From contig NZ_CP025431.1 of the NCBI RefSeq assembly GCF_002847445.1, forward strand, positions 1 through 64,000: DNA of 64,000 bases, given 5' to 3'. Positions 36,113 through 45,164 of the stretch are shown in pieces. Each line of letters begins with the position of its first letter. The stretch's first letter is position 1. Under the pieces are notes generated by a model, which was not told the origin of the DNA, did no database searches, and saw only the letters and a program-made list of their open reading frames with translations. This DNA is from Paracoccus zhejiangensis. Its GTDB lineage: Bacteria; Pseudomonadota; Alphaproteobacteria; Rhodobacterales; Rhodobacteraceae. A program made the translations under genes and the position numbers.

Positions 36113-36152
36113 CCTGCCGCCTTCCTGGCGCGTCCCCGGAAGGGGGCGCGCG

Positions 36153-36626
36153 ATGAAGCTGAACGACGCACTTCTGGGCGGGTTCTTCCTTGTCCTTGCG
36201 CTGTGGATCGGGGCGGAAGCGCTGACCATGCCACGCATGTCCGGCACCGTCATCGGCGCGGGCACCTTTCCCCTGATCGTCGCGGCGATCATGGCGGTCG
36301 GTGGCGCGGTGCTGATGGTATCGGGACTGCGGTACCTGGCCGATGGGCCGATCGCGGCCCTGCAACCCTGGCTCGCGCAGCGTGACGCGCTTCGGCGCGC
36401 GGGGGCGACGATCCTCTTCGTGCTGCTCTATGCCCTGCTTGGCCAGACCATCGGCTTCCCGCTGCTCGTGCCGGCGATGATGGTCGCCCTGCTGTGGCTG
36501 ACCACCGGCCGCCCCCTGCTGTCGCTGATCCTCGGCGGCGCGATCTCTGCCGGGGTCTGGCTGCTTTTCGCGCGCATCCTGATGGTGCCCCTGCCCCTCG
36601 GGCTTCTTGCCCGGCTGATCTATTGA
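36153..36626 (+). CDS. tctB: TctB small permease subunit
   Basis: A 157-residue integral membrane protein with four helices, including LNDALLGGFFLVLALWIGAEA, GTFPLIVAAIMAVGGAVLM and FPLLVPAMMVALLWL. The MSGTVIGAGTFP segment after helix 1 is characteristic of TctB. It forms the membrane complex with TctA ten bases downstream and receives substrate from TctC. Confidence 0.85.
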   Translation: MKLNDALLGGFFLVLALWIGAEALTMPRMSGTVIGAGTFPLIVAAIMAVGGAVLMVSGLRYLADGPIAALQPWLAQRDALRRAGATILFVLLYALLGQTIGFPLLVPAMMVALLWLTTGRPLLSLILGGAISAGVWLLFARILMVPLPLGLLARLIY

Positions 36627-36636
36627 GAGGTCGCGC

Positions 36637-38136
36637 ATGGACCAGCTTCTTACCGCCGCGGTCACCGTGTTCCAGCCTGGCACCCTGGCCATCATCATCG
36701 GCGCCGCGATCTACGGGTTGCTGATCGGGGCGATCCCCGGCCTGACGGCGACCATGGGCACGGCGCTGCTTGTGCCGATCACCTTCTTTCTTGACCCGAT
36801 CCCGGCCATCGGCGCCATCGTCACCGCCTCGGCCATGGCCATCTTCGCGGGCGACATCCCGGGCGCGATGATGCGCATTCCCGGCACGCCCGCCTCGGCC
36901 GCCTATACCGACGAGGCCTACAAGATGCGCAAGCAGGGCAAGCTCGAGCTGGCGCTTGGGGTGAACCTGTTCTGCTCGGCCCTTGGCGGGCTGATCGGGG
37001 TCGCCGTGCTGATCATCGGCGCGCCGCAGATTGCCCGCTTCTCGCTGGGGTTCTCGAGCTACGAGTATTTCTGGCTGGCGCTGCTGGGCCTCAGCTGCGC
37101 GGTGCTGGTGTCGAACGCCTCGCCGGTCAAGGGGCTGCTGGCGCTGGCACTGGGCCTGTTCCTGTCCACCATCGGCATCGACGTGGTCATGGGCAGCCGG
37201 CGCTTTACCTTTGGCGAGACACCGCTGATCGCCGGCATCTCGATCATCCCGGTGCTGATCGGCATGTTCGCCATCGGCGAGATCCTTCGCCGCATGGCCG
37301 ACCCGGTGCCCCTTCCGGCGGTCCCACCGGTCCGCTTGGGCGCGATGATCCGCGGTGTCGGGCAGGCGATGTGGCGCTGGCGCATAGGCATCGCGCGCAG
37401 TTCCGGCATCGGTGCGGTGATCGGTGCGCTGCCGGGCGCGGGCGCCGATATCGCCTCCTGGGTCACCTATGCCCTGTCGAAGAAATTCTCGCGCGAGCCA
37501 CAGCGCTATGGCACAGGCTATCCCGAGGGCATCGTCAACGCCTCGGCCGCCAACAACGCCGCCCTGTCGGGGGCCTATGTGCCGGCGCTGGTCTTCGGCA
37601 TTCCCGGCGACACGATCACCGCGATCCTGATCGGCGTGCTGATGATGAAAGGGATCACCCCGGGGCCGATGGTCTTCGTGACCAATACCGGCATGGTGGA
37701 CGCGGTCTTCGTCATCTTCATCCTCGCCAATCTGCTGATCATCCCGCTTGGCCTGATGGCGGTTCTGGCCGCACGACGGGTCATGGCGGTGCCGCAGCCG
37801 GTGATGTTCCCGGCCATCCTGCTTTTCTGCGTGATCGGTGCCTTTGCCTCGAACAATGCCGTGTTCGACATCTGGATCATGCTGGGTGTCGGGCTGCTGG
37901 CCTTCCTGCTGGAAGAGAACGGCTTTCCCCTGCCGCCGATGATCCTTGGCCTGATCCTCGGTCCGCTGATCGAGGAGAACATGATGCAATCACTGATCAA
38001 GTCCAATGGCACCCTGCTGCCCTTCTTCGAGCGACCCATCGCGGGCACGCTGGGGGTTCTGACCCTGATCGTCTGGTCGGCGATGGCCTGGTCCGCCCTG
38101 CGACGGCGCCGGACCGGGACGGAGGCCGGGGCATGA
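36637..38136 (+). CDS. tctA: TctA large permease subunit
   Basis: A 499-residue large permease with about twelve helices. The family signature GAIPGLTATMGTALLVPITF is near residue 30, GDIPGAMMRIPGTPASAAYTDE follows near 70, and ALPGAGADIASWVTYALSKKFS near 270 repeats the pattern. It is the transport core of the TctABC system. Its stop overlaps the SDR gene, which ties transport to the catabolic enzymes that follow. Confidence 0.92.
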   Translation: MDQLLTAAVTVFQPGTLAIIIGAAIYGLLIGAIPGLTATMGTALLVPITFFLDPIPAIGAIVTASAMAIFAGDIPGAMMRIPGTPASAAYTDEAYKMRKQGKLELALGVNLFCSALGGLIGVAVLIIGAPQIARFSLGFSSYEYFWLALLGLSCAVLVSNASPVKGLLALALGLFLSTIGIDVVMGSRRFTFGETPLIAGISIIPVLIGMFAIGEILRRMADPVPLPAVPPVRLGAMIRGVGQAMWRWRIGIARSSGIGAVIGALPGAGADIASWVTYALSKKFSREPQRYGTGYPEGIVNASAANNAALSGAYVPALVFGIPGDTITAILIGVLMMKGITPGPMVFVTNTGMVDAVFVIFILANLLIIPLGLMAVLAARRVMAVPQPVMFPAILLFCVIGAFASNNAVFDIWIMLGVGLLAFLLEENGFPLPPMILGLILGPLIEENMMQSLIKSNGTLLPFFERPIAGTLGVLTLIVWSAMAWSALRRRRTGTEAGA

Positions 38137-38825
38137 GCCGCGTGGTGGTTGTCATCGGTGGCTCGGGCGGCATCGGCCGCGCCATCGCCCAGGGCTTTGC
38201 CGCGTCCGGCGACAGCGTCCTCGCAACCGGACATGCCCCGGTCGGTGCCACGCCGGGGATCGAGGACCGGCTTCTGGACGTGCGCGATGATGCGGCGGTC
38301 TCGGACTTCTTCGGACAGCTTTCGCAACTGGACGTGCTGGTGAACGCGGCGGGGGTGATCCGGCGCGGCGGCGAGGAGTTCACTCCCGCGGGTTTTGCCG
38401 ATGTCATCGACATCAACCTGACCGGCGCGCTCAGGACCAGTGCCGCCGCCCGTTCGCTGCTGGCCGCGACGCGTGGCGCGATCATCAATATCGCCTCGAT
38501 GCTCAGCTATTTCGGCAGCGGGGTGGCGCCGGCCTATTCGGCGTCGAAGGGCGGGATCGCGCAGCTGACCCGCTCTCTGGCGATTGCATGGGCCGGAGAT
38601 GGCATCCGCGTGAACGCGCTGGCCCCGGGCTGGATTGCGACGGCACTGACCGAGGCGCTGCAGGACGACCCCGCGCGCAGCGCCGCGCTGATGGCGCGCA
38701 CGCCGATGAACCGCTGGGGCCGCGCCGAGGACCTGGTCGGCCCCGCCCTGTTTCTGGCCTCACCCGGGGCCGCTTTCGTAACCGGCGCCATCCTGCCCGT
38801 GGATGGCGGCTATTCGGCTGCCTGA
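38133..38825 (+). CDS. Short-chain dehydrogenase/reductase (SDR)
   Basis: A 230-residue classical SDR. VIGGSGGIGRAIAQGFA near residue 7 is the NAD(P)-binding loop, DVLVNAAGVIRRGG holds the NNAG-like motif, IINIASMLSYFGS precedes the catalytic Tyr135 and Lys139 (YSASK), and PVDGGYSAA is the C-terminus. It starts in the ATGA overlap with tctA and is followed by an RraA-like gene, so it probably oxidises an alcohol or hydroxy acid imported by TctABC. Substrate is unknown. Confidence 0.9.
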   Translation: MSRVVVVIGGSGGIGRAIAQGFAASGDSVLATGHAPVGATPGIEDRLLDVRDDAAVSDFFGQLSQLDVLVNAAGVIRRGGEEFTPAGFADVIDINLTGALRTSAAARSLLAATRGAIINIASMLSYFGSGVAPAYSASKGGIAQLTRSLAIAWAGDGIRVNALAPGWIATALTEALQDDPARSAALMARTPMNRWGRAEDLVGPALFLASPGAAFVTGAILPVDGGYSAA

Positions 38826-38835
38826 GGAGATTGCC

Positions 38836-39528
38836 ATGACCAAACTTTACGACGACGATGCCAGCCTGTTCGCCCTGATGAAAACCCGGCTTTTCACGGC
38901 CGTGGTGGGCGACGTGCTGGACCAGATGGGCCTGATGCGGCAATTCCTGCCGGCGGGTATCGCGCCGCTTGACCCGTCCCACGTCATCGCCGGCCGCGCC
39001 ATGCCGGTGCTTGAGGCCGATGTTTTCGGAACCGCCGACGGGGCCGCCGGTCCGCTGACCGCGAAACCCTTCGGCCTGATGCTCGAGGCGCTGGACAACC
39101 TGCGCGCGGGCGAGGTCTATATCGCCGCCGGCGCCTCGATGAACTACGCGCTCTGGGGCGAACTGATGTCCGCGCGGGCGATCCACCTGGGCGCGGCGGG
39201 CGCGGTGCTCGACGGGTATATCCGCGATTCCCGCGGCATCAGGGCGCTTGGATTCCCGGCCTTCGGACGCGGCGTCTATGCGCAGGACCAGGGCCCGCGC
39301 GGCAAGGTCATCGATTTCCGCTGCGGACTCGAGATCGGCGGCGTCGCGATCCAGCCCGGCGACCTGATCTTCGGCGACGCCGAGGGGGTGCTGGTGATCC
39401 CGCGCGAGGCCGAGGCCGAGGCGATCCGCCGCGCGCTGGAAAAGGCCGAAACCGAGGGCGAGGTCGAAAAGGCCATCCGTTCGGGCATGAGCGCGGTAGA
39501 CGCGATGAATACCTTTGGCGTGATGTAA
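38836..39528 (+). CDS. RraA-like / HMG-aldolase-family protein
   Basis: A 230-residue RraA-superfamily protein. VVGDVLDQMGLMRQFLP near the N-terminus, GAAGAVLDGYIRDSRGI with the conserved Asp-Gly and Arg-Asp pair, and GVAIQPGDLIFGDAEGVLVIP are the family landmarks; the last segment is typical of metal-dependent 4-hydroxy-4-methyl-2-oxoglutarate or oxaloacetate-cleaving aldolases rather than RNase E inhibitors. ATG at 38836 follows GAGGAGATTGCC. It sits in a catabolic operon and could cleave a hydroxy-oxo acid made by the SDR. It is a different subtype from the partial homologue at 1-539. Confidence 0.85.
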   Translation: MTKLYDDDASLFALMKTRLFTAVVGDVLDQMGLMRQFLPAGIAPLDPSHVIAGRAMPVLEADVFGTADGAAGPLTAKPFGLMLEALDNLRAGEVYIAAGASMNYALWGELMSARAIHLGAAGAVLDGYIRDSRGIRALGFPAFGRGVYAQDQGPRGKVIDFRCGLEIGGVAIQPGDLIFGDAEGVLVIPREAEAEAIRRALEKAETEGEVEKAIRSGMSAVDAMNTFGVM

Positions 39529-39539
39529 GGACAGCTTCC

Positions 39540-40070
39540 ATGAGTGACACGAACAGCGAGCAGGACCTGAAGCGCATGCCCTATCAGCTGGCCATGCCAG
39601 CCGAGGCACAGGCCGATATCGTCATTCCCGATGCCCAGCCCACCGACGAACGAGTCTGGGTGCCACAGGCCGAGAATGTCTGGTTTCGGCCGCTCTGCCT
39701 GAATGTCGGGTCGGGCTATTGGGTTAACCTGCTGAAGGTGCGCAAGGCGGGCGTGCTGTCGCGGCACCGCCATCCCGCGCCGGTGCATGGCTATGTCATC
39801 AAGGGCCGGTGGCACTACCTTGAACATGACTGGGTCGCCGAAGAGGGCGGCTATGTCTTCGAGCCGCCCGGCGAAACCCATACGCTTGTGGTCCCCGAGG
39901 ATGTCGAGGAGATGATCACCCTGTTCCAGGTGAACGGGGTGATGTGCTACGTGGATCCCTGGGGCAAGGTAACCGGCTACGAAGACGTCTTCACCAAGAT
40001 CGACATGTGCCGCAAACACTATGCCGAAGTGGGCTTGGGCGCGGATTACGTGGATCGGTTCATCCGCTGA
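39540..40070 (+). CDS. Cupin-domain protein, 2,4'-dihydroxyacetophenone-dioxygenase-like
   Basis: A 176-residue single-domain cupin. The first cupin motif is SRHRHPAPVHGYVIKGRWHYLEHDW, with histidines that would bind Fe(II); EPPGETHTLVVPEDVEE is the second. The whole layout (VWVPQAENVWFRPL start, NVGSGYWVNLLKVR) resembles 2,4'-dihydroxyacetophenone dioxygenase. It is the last gene of the TctABC operon, 11 bases after the RraA-like gene. An oxygenase acting on an aromatic or keto compound is possible, but cupins of this kind can also be isomerases. Confidence 0.75.
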   Translation: MSDTNSEQDLKRMPYQLAMPAEAQADIVIPDAQPTDERVWVPQAENVWFRPLCLNVGSGYWVNLLKVRKAGVLSRHRHPAPVHGYVIKGRWHYLEHDWVAEEGGYVFEPPGETHTLVVPEDVEEMITLFQVNGVMCYVDPWGKVTGYEDVFTKIDMCRKHYAEVGLGADYVDRFIR

Positions 40071-40109
40071 GCCAAGCAGGGGCGCTGCCGCCCGACCGCA
40101 ATCCCTCTG

Positions 40110-42332
40110 CTACGGCAGCGCAACCCCCGCCGTCACCCCCGGCCTGCCGCCGCGTTGGGTGAGGCCCAGTTGCCGGATCAGCCCCGCCGCCGCGATGGCG
40201 CCGTTCGGGTGGCCAAGGGTGCGGGCGGCCTGCGACATGGCAGTCCGGCGTTCAGGGTCCAGAATTTCGTGCAGCGCGGCGATCAGGGCTTCGGGATTGT
40301 CGCGTAGCGCAAGAATTGCCGCGCCGTGCCGGGCGGCAAAGCCGGCGCGGGCGCGCTGGTCGTCCTGGCTGGGGTTCTCGTTCGGGATGTAGATGGCCGG
40401 AATGGCAGCCTCGGTCGCCTCGTGAAAGCTGTTATAGCCGGCGGCCGAAACCATCGCATCGAAGGCGTTGAGATAGCGCGAGATCGGGTAGATCGAGAAG
40501 ATCCGCCCGTTCGGCGGCAGGACGACCGGCTCGGGATCGGTCGAGATCTTCCAATGCGCCATGGCGATCTGCACGCCCGGACGCCCGCCGAGGAAGCGAA
40601 AGACCAGATCGCGGCAGGACCGCATGTCGAAATTATTGCCGCCGCCCAGCTGCATCAGGATGATGGTGGCATCAGCGTCCAGACCAAGCTCGGCCCGGGC
40701 GCGGGCGCGGGACAGTTGTTGATTGGGATCGAGCAGGCGAACCGGCCCGACTTGCCGGGTCCTGGACGTGCTGCTGGCGGTGGGGCCGATGTCGAAGGCC
40801 GAGGCGAGATCGAAAGGTTCCAGCACCGCATCGAAGCTGCTTTCGCGCCGCATGAACTCGGCCCCGGAATTCGCCCCCGAATGGGCCGGCCACATGCCCC
40901 GGCGGCTCCAGATCGACCAGACATGCGGGCGCTGTGACAGCGCATCGATCAGGCCGTTGAACGGGCTGTTGCCGTCGAACAGCACGACACGGGCATCGAA
41001 GGCGTCGATGAGGGCGGTCAGTTCATCGCGCAATGCGAGGTTCCAGACCTGCTGATCGGCGCCCAGATAGTTGTGATAGGGGATGAATTCGACATGCAGG
41101 CCGAAATCCTGCGCCACCGCCGCACCATGGGACATGCTGACGATCACCGGGCGGAACGGCGCGTGCAGCCGCCGGGCGATGGCGATGGTGCGGGTCAGGT
41201 GACCCATGCCGACGCCATTGGTCGAGATCAGCAGGACGCCGGTCTCGGGCACGTCTTTCGGCGGACGAGGCGGCGCTGACGCGCGATGCGGAGCGCCGAT
41301 GAGGTCGCGCAGCCGGGCGATGGCCGCCGGAAAGCTGTGCCGGGACTGGACCAGATCATGGCCGGCCTGACGGGCCGCACCGGGGGCTTCGGCCAGTTCG
41401 CGGGCGGCGGTTCGCGCGGATTCGGGCGGCTCGATCCGGGCGGCATCGGCAAAACTAGGAGCCAGCGAGGGCGCCAGCAGGCAGGGCACCCCGCGCGCCA
41501 TCGCCTCAATCACGGCATAGCCGAAGGCCTCGATCCAGTCCGGGCGGTGGTAATAGACGAACACATCCAGCCCATCGAGATAGTCGCGGACGGGCAACGC
41601 CCCGAAGGGCCGCAGCCGCCAGTGCGACGGCAGCGGTGCCAGCATGGCCTGCAATTCGGGCGGACAGCCCAGCAGATCGACGTCGATGCCCGGGTCTTCG
41701 CCATAGATCTGCAGGAAGGCATCGCGGCTGGCGGGAAACTTGCGCAGGTCGGCGCGCGAATGCCGGCCGATGGTGATGCGATCCCTGGAACGCGGGCCCG
41801 GCAGGTGTCGCCACCGGTCGAAATCGAGGACATTCGCCCAGTCATCCGGCCGCAGCAGGGGCGCATCCGCAAGGCCGCGAAAGGCCGCGCGCACGGCGGG
41901 GCCGACGGGCGCCCATTCCACCGGTCCCGCCAGGATCTCCTCGGCATTGCGGATGACGGCGGCGAGGTCATAGGCCGGCGCGCCGAAGCCATCGACCGGC
42001 GGATGATGCAGCACGACCAGACGCCGCTCGGCGCTGATCCCCAAGGGCAGCAGCGGCAGCAGCCCGGCGGCATGGGGGTTGTGCAGGATCGCCAGCCGGC
42101 AGTTGACCCGGCTGCCGGGCGCGATCAGCTGAAGCTCGAGCCGGTCGATCAGCCGCTGCAGCCGGGCATTGCAGGGAAAGGGCTGGCGGATATTGGCGGC
42201 CTCATAGCAGAGAAGCCCGACCGAATATCCACCGCGCAAGGCCGCCGCTATTTCGGCGGCAACCGCCGAGCCGGTTCCCCCTTGAAATCGCGGGTCGGTC
42301 ACAACAATGATATCGAAAGAGTCCGAAGGCAT
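40110..42332 (-). CDS. Fused two-domain glycosyltransferase (GT4-like plus MurG-like)
   Basis: A 740-residue protein carrying two GT-B modules. Residues 1-370 look like a GT4 enzyme: DIIVVTDPRFQGGTGSAVAAEI at the start, then EAFGYAVIEAMARGVPCLLAP, the usual E-x7-E nucleotide-sugar motif. From about residue 385 a second unit resembles GT28/MurG-like proteins: TNGVGMGHLTRTIAIARRL, then IILMQLGGGNNFDMR and MVSAAGYNSFHEATEAAIPAIYIP, where Glu and Asn line the sugar-nucleotide pocket. The start at 42332 (MPSDSFDIIV) is the ATG closest to the first conserved strand. It is divergent from the GT25 gene and likely acts on a surface glycan; the target is unknown. Confidence 0.7.
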   Translation of the reverse strand: MPSDSFDIIVVTDPRFQGGTGSAVAAEIAAALRGGYSVGLLCYEAANIRQPFPCNARLQRLIDRLELQLIAPGSRVNCRLAILHNPHAAGLLPLLPLGISAERRLVVLHHPPVDGFGAPAYDLAAVIRNAEEILAGPVEWAPVGPAVRAAFRGLADAPLLRPDDWANVLDFDRWRHLPGPRSRDRITIGRHSRADLRKFPASRDAFLQIYGEDPGIDVDLLGCPPELQAMLAPLPSHWRLRPFGALPVRDYLDGLDVFVYYHRPDWIEAFGYAVIEAMARGVPCLLAPSLAPSFADAARIEPPESARTAARELAEAPGAARQAGHDLVQSRHSFPAAIARLRDLIGAPHRASAPPRPPKDVPETGVLLISTNGVGMGHLTRTIAIARRLHAPFRPVIVSMSHGAAVAQDFGLHVEFIPYHNYLGADQQVWNLALRDELTALIDAFDARVVLFDGNSPFNGLIDALSQRPHVWSIWSRRGMWPAHSGANSGAEFMRRESSFDAVLEPFDLASAFDIGPTASSTSRTRQVGPVRLLDPNQQLSRARARAELGLDADATIILMQLGGGNNFDMRSCRDLVFRFLGGRPGVQIAMAHWKISTDPEPVVLPPNGRIFSIYPISRYLNAFDAMVSAAGYNSFHEATEAAIPAIYIPNENPSQDDQRARAGFAARHGAAILALRDNPEALIAALHEILDPERRTAMSQAARTLGHPNGAIAAAGLIRQLGLTQRGGRPGVTAGVALP

Positions 42333-42396
42333 GATCGATACCATCCATCCTTGGCAAGTCTTGGATAAAGACGGGAAATCCTGAAAGGAATTGGCG

Positions 42397-43731
42397 GTGA
42401 CTTCGATATTCGGCGACGCGTTCGAAAGGGTCGTCGTCATCAATCTCGACCGCAGGCCGGATCGAATGTCAAGCGTGGCGAAACAGCTGGCCATGCTGGG
42501 AATCGAGCATCAGCGCCAGAGTGCGGCGGATGGAAAAACCCCGCAGGTCGCCGCCGAATGGCAGACCTATCTGACCAGCCCGGCGGTAGCGGGCGATCCG
42601 GGCCGCCGGGTCACGGACTGGCGCGACTTCTATCAGGGCGACAAGCCCCATGCCGCGCGCGTGGCGTTTTTCGAGAGCACCCGCAAGGAACGAGGCATCG
42701 CCACCGCCGGGGCCTGGGGGCTGTTCCTGTCGATGCGCGCGGTGATCCGGAAGGCGGTGGCGGACGGGGTCGAAAGCCTGCTGATCCTTGAGGATGACGT
42801 GCTGTTTCACCGCGACAGCATCGAGCTGTGGCCAAGGCTGAAAAGCGAACTGCCGACCGACTGGCAGATCCTGCAACTGGGCGCGATGCAGACGCATTGG
42901 GACGAAGGCAGGATCGACTGGCATTCGCAGCATCTCTACAGATGCAACGGTTCGTCCTTCGCCGCCCATGCGGTGGCGCTGCGGCGACCGGCTCTGCGGG
43001 CGGTGCTGGAGCGCGCCGGGACCCCCGACCTGCCCTTCGACATCGGCCCGCTGCAAGAGGCCAAGCGGATCTTCCGCGACCGGTGTTTCACCGCCTATCC
43101 CAACCTGGTCATCCAGGACGCGCAGGATTCCGAGATCGGCATGTCGCGGGTGTTCTTTCAGGAAAGCCGCAAGGCCGAGAACCTCTATCGCTGGTCATGG
43201 GGCGATTACGGCCTGCAGGTGCTGCGCCCGTTCGAGGCGCCGCGACGGCCGAAGCCCAAGGCCAATGGCGCCGCACCGCCGCCGTCCGAAAAGCCCGCCT
43301 ATCTGCAACCCTATCGTGCCGCGCCGGGCAGTGCCGAGCGGATGATCTTTGTCTTTGGGCCGAGCGATGCTGCCGAGGCGGCGCGATTTGTCGAGATGCT
43401 GGCGCGGCTGAAACAGGACAAGGCCATCGCGCCGATCGCGCTGATCGACGACCTTGACCATATCCCGGCGCTGAGATCGGCCGGGATCGCATTCGAATAT
43501 ATCCCGCCGGTCGAGACCTATCGCCGGGTGCTGCGGCCGGACCGCGATGCCGAGATGGTCATTGCTCGCCGCCTGTCGATCATCCGGCGGAAATGGCTGC
43601 CCACACGCATCATGGCGCTGGGGCGGGGCGGTCACGCGCGGCTGGCGGCGTGGCGGGCATCACCTTTCGAGGGCACCGCGCCGGGCAGCGACCTGTTCGA
43701 CAGCTCGATCCCCGGCGAAGGCTCGGCATAG
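42397..43731 (+). CDS. Glycosyltransferase family 25 (LPS-type)
   Basis: A 444-residue protein whose first 260 residues match GT25 LPS galactosyl/glucosyltransferases: FERVVVINLDRRPDRM, GAWGLFLSMRAVIRKAV, ILEDDVLFH (metal-binding DxD-like) and YRCNGSSFAAHAVALRR. The remaining 180 residues have no recognised domain and include a Pro/Lys-rich linker near residue 285 before a conserved-looking region. The start is GTG at 42397, seven bases after GAAAGGA; an in-frame TTG at 42391 is too close to that site. Its 3' end overlaps the convergent radical SAM gene by 100 bases. It may add a sugar to LPS or to a glycoprotein. Confidence 0.75.
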   Translation: MTSIFGDAFERVVVINLDRRPDRMSSVAKQLAMLGIEHQRQSAADGKTPQVAAEWQTYLTSPAVAGDPGRRVTDWRDFYQGDKPHAARVAFFESTRKERGIATAGAWGLFLSMRAVIRKAVADGVESLLILEDDVLFHRDSIELWPRLKSELPTDWQILQLGAMQTHWDEGRIDWHSQHLYRCNGSSFAAHAVALRRPALRAVLERAGTPDLPFDIGPLQEAKRIFRDRCFTAYPNLVIQDAQDSEIGMSRVFFQESRKAENLYRWSWGDYGLQVLRPFEAPRRPKPKANGAAPPPSEKPAYLQPYRAAPGSAERMIFVFGPSDAAEAARFVEMLARLKQDKAIAPIALIDDLDHIPALRSAGIAFEYIPPVETYRRVLRPDRDAEMVIARRLSIIRRKWLPTRIMALGRGGHARLAAWRASPFEGTAPGSDLFDSSIPGEGSA

Positions 43732-45164
43732 AAACCGAACCAATAGACATCCGGCCGGTCGAGCGCGGGGTCGCGCAGGACGCTTCTGAATTCGGCATGG
43801 TCGGGATGGTCGGGATGGCCGACATGGTGCCGGCGGAAGTCCTCGGCGCTCCAGGTGTTCCACGAGCGCAGCATCTGGAACTTGATGCAATCAAAGCCAT
43901 AGCCGCGCATCAGCCGTGCCGCCGCCGGCATCTCGCGGAAATTCAGCGCCTGAACCACGAAATCCAGCCGCACATAGGCGACGCGCCCCTGTTGGCGCAG
44001 GGTGCTGAGGAAATCGAGATTGGCCAGCAGATCCTCGAAGACGCCATTGCGCCGGATCGCCTCGTAGGTCGGCTTGCTGGCGGCATCGATCGAGACCAGC
44101 ACCTGTCCGACATGGCCGTCTAGCCCCAGTTCGTCCCATGACCGCGCCAGCAGCAACCCGTTGGTCTGCAGGTCGATCCTCGGGCCGTCGGAGCGCGCGG
44201 TCAGGCGTCGGATCACATTGCGGTAATGCTTGCTGGAAAAGGGATCGCCCGAGCCGGTGATGACGACCTTTTCCGACGCCAAGAGCAGCGGCAGCAGGGC
44301 CTTGTCGGTCAGCGCGTCCAGCCGGGTATTCTCGGCCCGGTCGGCGATTATCAGTTTCGTCCGGCAGGAGGGGCAGGTCAGGTTGCAGGAGCGGTCATGG
44401 GACAGGCTGATCCGCCGGATTTTTGGTGGGATCACCGTCGATTTGTCCCGTTGGATCTGTTGCAGCACCGGGTTGCGGATCGACTCGACCCTGGGCAGAA
44501 GATCGTCGCTGAACATCGGGCAGTGCATCCGCGAGCAATAGCGATAGCTGCCATCATGGATCGAGGCGCGGATGTCCTGCGCGGCGGTCGAGTTCCAGAT
44601 CGCCTCAGCGGTGGCATCCTCGAGCGAGCCGACCGGGTTCGGAAGCCAGGCCGGGCAGCAGAACCTGAGCCGGTTCTGCGACCCGCTTTCCAGCCGCTCG
44701 AACGGGTTCGGGCAGAACCGCTTGGCCGGATCAACGGGCCGGATCGGCCGGCCATGCGCCGCGAACCACATCTCCTGCGCGTAGAGGTCTTCCTGATCCA
44801 GCGCCATGGCAAGGGTCAGATGGGTGATCGCCGCGGTGCTGTCGCCCCGCGCCATCAGGTCATGGGCCGCCAGCACCGGGACAAGCACCTTGATCCCGGG
44901 TTGGGCGCAGGCCCAATCGAAGAAGGCGGCGCGATGAGCGGTGTCGAGGAAGCACCGGTCCGACAGCGCCTCGGCCAGCAGCCGGTCGCAATAGGGGCGT
45001 GGCTCGATATAGCCGGCTGCGGATCGGGTCAGGCGGCGACCGCTGCGCCAGTGCCAGGCGCGGCTGCGGATCAGTTCGAAGGCCCTGCGCCAGACCGGGT
45101 CTGTCTCCGGCTCCGCCTCTGGCGATGCCGGCGGGGCAGTCGGAACCGGTCCCTGAACGGTCAT
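43632..45164 (-). CDS. Radical SAM protein with N-terminal SPASM-like domain
   Basis: A 510-residue radical SAM enzyme. The 4Fe-4S motif CX3CX2C lies at Cys260, Cys264 and Cys267 (CNLTCPSC), with GDPFSSKHYR and LQTNGLLLARSWDEL as later barrel segments. Before it lies a cysteine-rich region (FCPNP, FCCPAW, YCSRMHCP) that resembles a SPASM auxiliary-cluster domain placed on the N-terminal side. The start ATG at 45164 overlaps the lipoprotein stop. It could modify a peptide or a sugar; no precursor peptide is evident beside it. Its last 100 bases overlap the GT25 gene on the other strand. Confidence 0.8.
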   Translation of the reverse strand: MTVQGPVPTAPPASPEAEPETDPVWRRAFELIRSRAWHWRSGRRLTRSAAGYIEPRPYCDRLLAEALSDRCFLDTAHRAAFFDWACAQPGIKVLVPVLAAHDLMARGDSTAAITHLTLAMALDQEDLYAQEMWFAAHGRPIRPVDPAKRFCPNPFERLESGSQNRLRFCCPAWLPNPVGSLEDATAEAIWNSTAAQDIRASIHDGSYRYCSRMHCPMFSDDLLPRVESIRNPVLQQIQRDKSTVIPPKIRRISLSHDRSCNLTCPSCRTKLIIADRAENTRLDALTDKALLPLLLASEKVVITGSGDPFSSKHYRNVIRRLTARSDGPRIDLQTNGLLLARSWDELGLDGHVGQVLVSIDAASKPTYEAIRRNGVFEDLLANLDFLSTLRQQGRVAYVRLDFVVQALNFREMPAAARLMRGYGFDCIKFQMLRSWNTWSAEDFRRHHVGHPDHPDHAEFRSVLRDPALDRPDVYWFGFYAEPSPGIELSNRSLPGAVPSKGDARHAASRA

